Positions 5,853 through 9,149 of a stretch of DNA of 9,149 bases are shown here, in pieces. The translations under genes were made by a program, and so were the position numbers. Every line of letters starts with the position of its first letter. Position 1 is the stretch's first letter. The notes beneath the pieces were generated by a model. It had not been told where the DNA came from, ran no database searches, and was given only the letters and a program-made list of their open reading frames with translations. This stretch comes from Candidatus Methanolliviera sp. GoM_asphalt (lineage in GTDB: Archaea; Halobacteriota; Methanoliparia; Methanoliparales; Methanoliparaceae). Where the stretch lies: positions 1-9,149 of the forward strand of contig CABGHH010000055.1 in NCBI GenBank assembly GCA_902158745.1, read 5' to 3'.

Positions 5853-5888
5853 TATAGTTTAACATGAAAATGTTTTATGGTTTAACAT
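5853..5888 (-). promoter_or_regulatory. Candidate operator: 13-bp direct repeat and palindrome in the leader of the peptide cassette
   Basis: TAT(A/G)GTTTAACAT occurs at 5853-5865 and 5876-5888 (plus-strand reading), 23 bp apart, about two helical turns. Between and overlapping them AACAT-GAAA-ATGTT (5861-5874) is a palindrome. The block lies from the expected transcription start (about 5876-5880) into the leader of peptide A. A repressor bound here would block the cassette. No regulator gene is in the window. Confidence 0.4.
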
Positions 5889-5900
5889 AAGAACCAGTAG

Positions 5901-5920
5901 TATATAAGTGTTTCGTTTCG
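5901..5920 (-). promoter_or_regulatory. BRE/TATA-like promoter of the small-peptide cassette
   Basis: On the minus strand CGAAACGAAACA is followed by CTTATATA (complement of 5901-5908). This is the BRE-then-TATA order expected in archaea. Transcription would begin about 25 bp downstream, near 5876-5880, leaving a leader of roughly 60 nt before the peptide A ATG. No competing element of equal quality is seen closer to the genes. Confidence 0.6.
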
Positions 5921-5930
5921 CTTTGCTTTA

Positions 5931-5960
5931 GAGATATTTAGAGATATTTAGAGATATTGA
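5931..5960. repeat. Three 10-bp direct repeats upstream of the cassette promoter
   Basis: GAGATATTTA occurs at 5931-5940 and 5941-5950, and as GAGATATTGA at 5951-5960. The period is one helical turn, so bound proteins would sit on one face of the DNA. The block starts 10 bp upstream of the BRE-like element of the minus-strand promoter, an activator-site position. Confidence 0.6.
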
Positions 5961-6042
5961 GCAGAAACAGGGATCTCGAAGAGAGAAAGCCAGAGAGAAG
6001 AAAGATAAAAGTATGATGTGGGTGAAGATCATCGTCATATTC

Positions 6043-6078
6043 GTGATATGAGTGATATGAGTGATATGAGTGATATAA
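6043..6078. repeat. Four 9-bp tandem repeats before the methylthiotransferase gene
   Basis: GTGATATGA is repeated at 6043, 6052 and 6061, with GTGATATAA at 6070; a fifth degenerate unit (ATGGTATAA) follows at 6079. The array ends 21 bp before the ATG at 6100. Copy number could vary by slippage and would move upstream sequence relative to the promoter. The last unit supplies the TATA-like sequence. Confidence 0.7.
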
Positions 6079-6080
6079 AT
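6073..6080 (+). promoter_or_regulatory. TATA-like element for the methylthiotransferase-thrS operon
   Basis: ATATAAAT at 6073-6080 lies about 20-27 bp before the ATG at 6100, so transcription would begin at or next to the start codon. The stretch between them is nearly pure A/T with no Shine-Dalgarno sequence, which agrees with a leaderless transcript. A second TATA-like run (GGTATAAAAAAA, 6081-6092) is too close to the start. Confidence 0.45.
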
Positions 6081-6099
6081 GGTATAAAAAAATAAAAAA

Positions 6100-7332
6100 A
6101 TGAAGATATATATAGAATCTCACGGGTGCACGGCAAACGAGGAGTTTGCGAGGAAATTAGAAGATTATCTAAGAAAAAAAAGATTTGAGATTATAAAAGA
6201 TCCTAAAAAAGCCGATACAGTCGTCTTGAACACATGCACCGTCATTGAGACGACGGAAAGGGCGATGCTTAGAAAGATAAGATCTTTTGGGGGAGAAGAG
6301 GGAGAGGAAAAAAAACTCATTGTTACGGGATGTATGGCGAGAATACAGTCAGAAGAGATTAAAGAGGCGAATAGAGACGCTATTATTCTGGATCAAAGAT
6401 ATTTTTACGATCTATTTAGGAAAGAAGAGAAAAACGAAAGGATCGTCGCTTATAACGGAAAGAACGGAAAGATCGGAACCGTGAGCATCGGGGAAGGATG
6501 TATAGGAGACTGTTCATACTGCATCTCAAAGAAAGCAAGGGGAGATATAAAGAGCAGATCTCCTGAAGAGATAATAGAAGAGTTTAAAGAACTCATAAAA
6601 AGGGGTGTTAGGGAGATTCGACTTACGGGGCAGGACGTTGGCGCCTACGGAATAGATATCTCTTACGATCTACCCCATCTACTCGAAAGAATCTCCAGAT
6701 TAGATGGAGATTTTTATGTCAGGGTCGGAATGATGAATCCTCACTCGATAAAGGATATTTTAGACGATCTCATCCTCGCATTTGAGAGCGATAAGATATT
6801 CAAATTCATACACATTCCAGTTCAATCAGGCTCGGATAAGATATTGAGAAAGATGAACAGGAGATATGAAGTAAAAGATTTTTTAAAGATCGTTGATGCA
6901 TTCAAATCGAGGTTTGGAGACATAGGATTTTCCACCGACTTCATCGTCGGTTTTCCAGAGGAGAGCAAAGAGGATTTTGAGAGATCTCTTGAATTACTGA
7001 ACGCGTGTGAACCAAATAAGGTGAATATAACGAGGTACTCTCAAAGGCCATTTACTCCTTATGCGGATGTCTGCATCTACGGGGGAATAAAGAAGGAGAG
7101 ATCGAGGATAATGACCGAGGAAGTAAAAAGGATATACAAAAAGATAAATAAGAGATGGGTCGGAAGGAGGGTAGAGGGAGTTATAACGGAGAAGGGGACG
7201 AAGGGAGGATTGATCGCGAGGGATATCTTCTACCATCAGATCATAATAGTAGATAAGATTCCACTTGGAAGTATGGTAAATATTAAAATTGAAGAGGATA
7301 GGACGACATATTTCATGGGCAGAGTGATATGA
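6100..7332 (+). CDS. tRNA t6A37 methylthiotransferase, archaeal/eukaryotic (CDKAL1/MtaB) type
   Basis: This is a radical-SAM enzyme of the MiaB-like class expected to turn N6-threonylcarbamoyladenosine at position 37 of ANN-decoding tRNAs into its 2-methylthio form. The 410-residue product has the N-terminal UPF0004 domain with its cluster-binding Cys10 (SHGCTANE), Cys46 (NTCTV) and Cys78 (TGCMA). The radical-SAM motif C134-x3-C138-x2-C141 (GEGCIGDCSYC) and HIPVQSGS (238-245) follow. The C-terminal TRAM RNA-binding domain is at about 352-410. The usual SPRPGT segment reads YSQRPFTPYA, a mild departure. The length is normal. The start codon has no Shine-Dalgarno site and lies about 20-27 bp after a TATA-like element, suggesting leaderless translation. 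The stop overlaps the thrS start as ATGA. Radical-SAM peptide-modifying activity is unlikely with this domain layout. Confidence 0.93.
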   Translation: MKIYIESHGCTANEEFARKLEDYLRKKRFEIIKDPKKADTVVLNTCTVIETTERAMLRKIRSFGGEEGEEKKLIVTGCMARIQSEEIKEANRDAIILDQRYFYDLFRKEEKNERIVAYNGKNGKIGTVSIGEGCIGDCSYCISKKARGDIKSRSPEEIIEEFKELIKRGVREIRLTGQDVGAYGIDISYDLPHLLERISRLDGDFYVRVGMMNPHSIKDILDDLILAFESDKIFKFIHIPVQSGSDKILRKMNRRYEVKDFLKIVDAFKSRFGDIGFSTDFIVGFPEESKEDFERSLELLNACEPNKVNITRYSQRPFTPYADVCIYGGIKKERSRIMTEEVKRIYKKINKRWVGRRVEGVITEKGTKGGLIARDIFYHQIIIVDKIPLGSMVNIKIEEDRTTYFMGRVI

Positions 7333-9149
7333 GGCTTCTCTTAATACATGCGGATAGAATCGAGTATGAGGTAAAAGGAAAGACCAAATTTGCAGAGGAG
7401 ATAGAGGAATCGGCGAAGAAGGGAGAGATGGATGAGGTATTGACGGCATTCATATCCATCGAGAGTATCGACGAGAAGAATCCAGAAGAAGTCGCCGATA
7501 AGGCGATAGATGAGATAAGAGATGTCGCCCAAAAGGTCAAAGCAGATAATGTAATGCTCTATCCCTACGCACATCTGAGCGATGATCTAGGCAGTCCAGA
7601 GACCTCGATGGAAGTGCTGAAAAATTTGGAATTGGGACTAAAAGAAGAATTCAATGTAAATAGAGCTCCATTTGGCTGGTATAAATCATTCGAGATAAGT
7701 TGTAAGGGGCATCCATTATCAGAGCTCTCAAGAAGGATAACTCCTTCAGAAGAAAAAGAGAAAGAAACGACGGCGATCGAGGCGGAAGAGAAGGCAAAAT
7801 CCAGCTTTTATATCTTGGATTTAAACGGAGATCTTCACGCCCCAGAGACGTTCAATTTTTCAGAACACAAAAATTTAGAAAAATTTTACATCCACGAATT
7901 CTCCAGACGCAGAACTTCGGATAAAGTACCTCCCCACGTTCCTCTGATGCGAAGGGAAGAGATCGCAGATTACGAACCTGCATCAGATCCGGGAAACATG
8001 AGATATTACCCGAAAGGGCGGCTCATAAAATCCCTGCTTGAGGACTACGTCCTCGAGAGATGTATGGAAGACGGGGCAATGGAGGTGGAGACGCCGATAA
8101 TGTATGATACGGCACATCCTGCGCTCAAGGAATATCTAAAAAGATTTCCGGCGCGGCGATACGAGATAAATTCCGACAAAAAGAGATTATTTTTGAGGTT
8201 TTCCGCCTGTTTTGGCCAATTTTTGATGAATAAAGATATGACGATCTCGTACAGAAACCTTCCGCTCAAGATGGTCGAGATGACCAGATACAGTTTTAGA
8301 AAGGAGAAGAGAGGAGAACTAACCGGTTTGAGAAGGCTTAGGTCATTCACGATGCCCGATATGCATACGATCTGTTATGATATGAGAGAGGCGATGGAAG
8401 AGTTCAAGAGACAGTATAGATTGAGTATGGATCTTCTCGATGATATAGGATTAAAAAAAGAGGATTACGAGGTCGCGATAAGGTTTACCAGGGGATTTTA
8501 CGATGAGAATAAAGAGTTCATCCGAGAACTTGTTGAGACGATCAAAAAACCTGTCCTCATAGAGATCTGGGAAGAGAGATTCTTCTATTTCGTCTTGAAA
8601 TTTGAGTTTAATTTTATAGATGCACTCGATAAGGCGAGTGCACTCTCCACGGTTCAGATAGACGTTGAAAACGCAGAAAGATACGGTATAAAATTCGTGG
8701 ATAAAGATGGATCAGATAAATTTCCAATCATCTTGCATTGCAGCCCTAGCGGGGCGATAGAGCGGGTGATGTATGCACTCCTTGAGAAGGGAACGATGGA
8801 GGATATTCCTACCCTTCCGACGTGGCTCTCTCCTACCCAGATAAGGATAATACCGGTTAATGAAGGAGACCTCGATTATGCAGAAGAAATCTACGGGAAG
8901 ATCAAGATGAGCGGTATAAGGGGAGACATAGACGATAGAGATGAAACTTTAAGGAGAAAGATAAGAGATGCAGAGATGGAATGGATACCTTACATCGCTG
9001 TGGTAGGAGATATAGAGAAGAATAACAGGAATCTAAGTGTCACGATGAGAAAGAAGAAAGAGAGAGAACAGATAAATATCGGAGATCTTTTGAGGATCAT
9101 AAAGAGTGAGACAGAAGATCTGCCAATGAAGCGGCTATCTCTGCCATAT
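7329..9149 (+). CDS. thrS: Threonyl-tRNA synthetase, archaeal type, 3' end outside the window
   Basis: It charges tRNA-Thr with threonine. All 607 codons to the window edge are open, and archaeal ThrRS are only slightly longer, so few residues should be missing. Residues 1 to about 145 form the archaeal editing domain (D-aminoacyl-tRNA-deacylase-like), with YPYAHL around H82 and GWYKSFEISCKGHPLSE (117-133). The class II core follows from about 190: HVPLMRREEIADYE, motif 2 in MTRYSFRKEKRGELTG (318-333), and the zinc ligands C294 (RFSACFGQF), H346 (PDMHTIC) and H470 (ILHCSPSG), then motif 3 SGAIERV. The anticodon-binding domain runs from about 500. The ATG overlaps the upstream stop by 4 nt, and the two genes form an operon. 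Confidence 0.96.
   Translation, partial: MRLLLIHADRIEYEVKGKTKFAEEIEESAKKGEMDEVLTAFISIESIDEKNPEEVADKAIDEIRDVAQKVKADNVMLYPYAHLSDDLGSPETSMEVLKNLELGLKEEFNVNRAPFGWYKSFEISCKGHPLSELSRRITPSEEKEKETTAIEAEEKAKSSFYILDLNGDLHAPETFNFSEHKNLEKFYIHEFSRRRTSDKVPPHVPLMRREEIADYEPASDPGNMRYYPKGRLIKSLLEDYVLERCMEDGAMEVETPIMYDTAHPALKEYLKRFPARRYEINSDKKRLFLRFSACFGQFLMNKDMTISYRNLPLKMVEMTRYSFRKEKRGELTGLRRLRSFTMPDMHTICYDMREAMEEFKRQYRLSMDLLDDIGLKKEDYEVAIRFTRGFYDENKEFIRELVETIKKPVLIEIWEERFFYFVLKFEFNFIDALDKASALSTVQIDVENAERYGIKFVDKDGSDKFPIILHCSPSGAIERVMYALLEKGTMEDIPTLPTWLSPTQIRIIPVNEGDLDYAEEIYGKIKMSGIRGDIDDRDETLRRKIRDAEMEWIPYIAVVGDIEKNNRNLSVTMRKKKEREQINIGDLLRIIKSETEDLPMKRLSLPY

Noticed and set aside
5658..5867. Plus-strand open frame opposite peptide A
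   Set aside because: It is antisense to A and its promoter region, with no ribosome site and no recognisable features. The minus-strand evidence is much stronger.
6043..6078. CRISPR or iteron origin for the 9-bp repeats
   Set aside because: The units are directly abutting and far too short for CRISPR, and no replication gene is nearby.
6100..7332. Divergent radical-SAM gene as the maturation enzyme of the peptide cassette
   Set aside because: The protein has the full UPF0004, radical-SAM and TRAM layout of a tRNA methylthiotransferase and is in an operon with thrS. Adjacency alone does not make it a peptide-modifying enzyme.

Overview
The window looks archaeal, from a methanogen or methane/alkane-oxidising euryarchaeote. 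It carries four subunits of formylmethanofuran dehydrogenase, an archaeal/eukaryotic-type tRNA methylthiotransferase and an archaeal-type threonyl-tRNA synthetase. It also shows AGA/AGG-rich arginine and ATA isoleucine codon use, GGAGGTGA-type ribosome sites and TATA/BRE-like promoters. A lineage such as ANME-1 (Methanophagales) would fit, but the sequence alone does not settle this.

Layout, left to right. Bases 1-217 hold the C-terminal end of a DDE transposase broken by a one-base frameshift, followed at 239-273 by a perfect 14-bp inverted repeat. Bases 465-4631 (+) hold fwdD-fwdB-fwdA-fwdC, four genes with a 4-nt overlap at every junction. They encode the molybdopterin, formate-dehydrogenase-like, amidohydrolase and beta-helix parts of the enzyme that reduces CO2 onto methanofuran, or runs in reverse in methane oxidation. 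Subunits E, F, G and H are not in the window. A short frameshifted reading frame (4631-4859) trails fwdC.

Bases 4962-5815 (-) hold the most unusual part: five tandem small genes of 85, 38, 53, 37 and 20 codons (called A to E here, in transcription order). Every product ends in a hydrophobic pair, one residue and Gly-Lys. A, C and D share an N-terminal leader-like block (basic pair, Leu/Ile, x2, Met, Leu/Phe, x, Asp-Glu). B, D and E share a CxxC-containing cysteine cluster. The cassette has a BRE/TATA-like promoter at 5901-5920, three 10-bp direct repeats just upstream of it, repeats resembling an operator between promoter and first start, and a triple T-tract terminator at 4919-4944. I do not recognise this family.

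Bases 6100-9149 (+), divergent from the cassette, hold a tRNA t6A-methylthiotransferase gene overlapped by 4 nt with thrS, which runs off the right edge only a few codons before its expected end. Four 9-bp tandem repeats precede the first of these genes, whose transcript is probably leaderless. The two genes share a threonine/ANN-decoding tRNA theme. No RNA gene and no CRISPR array was seen.
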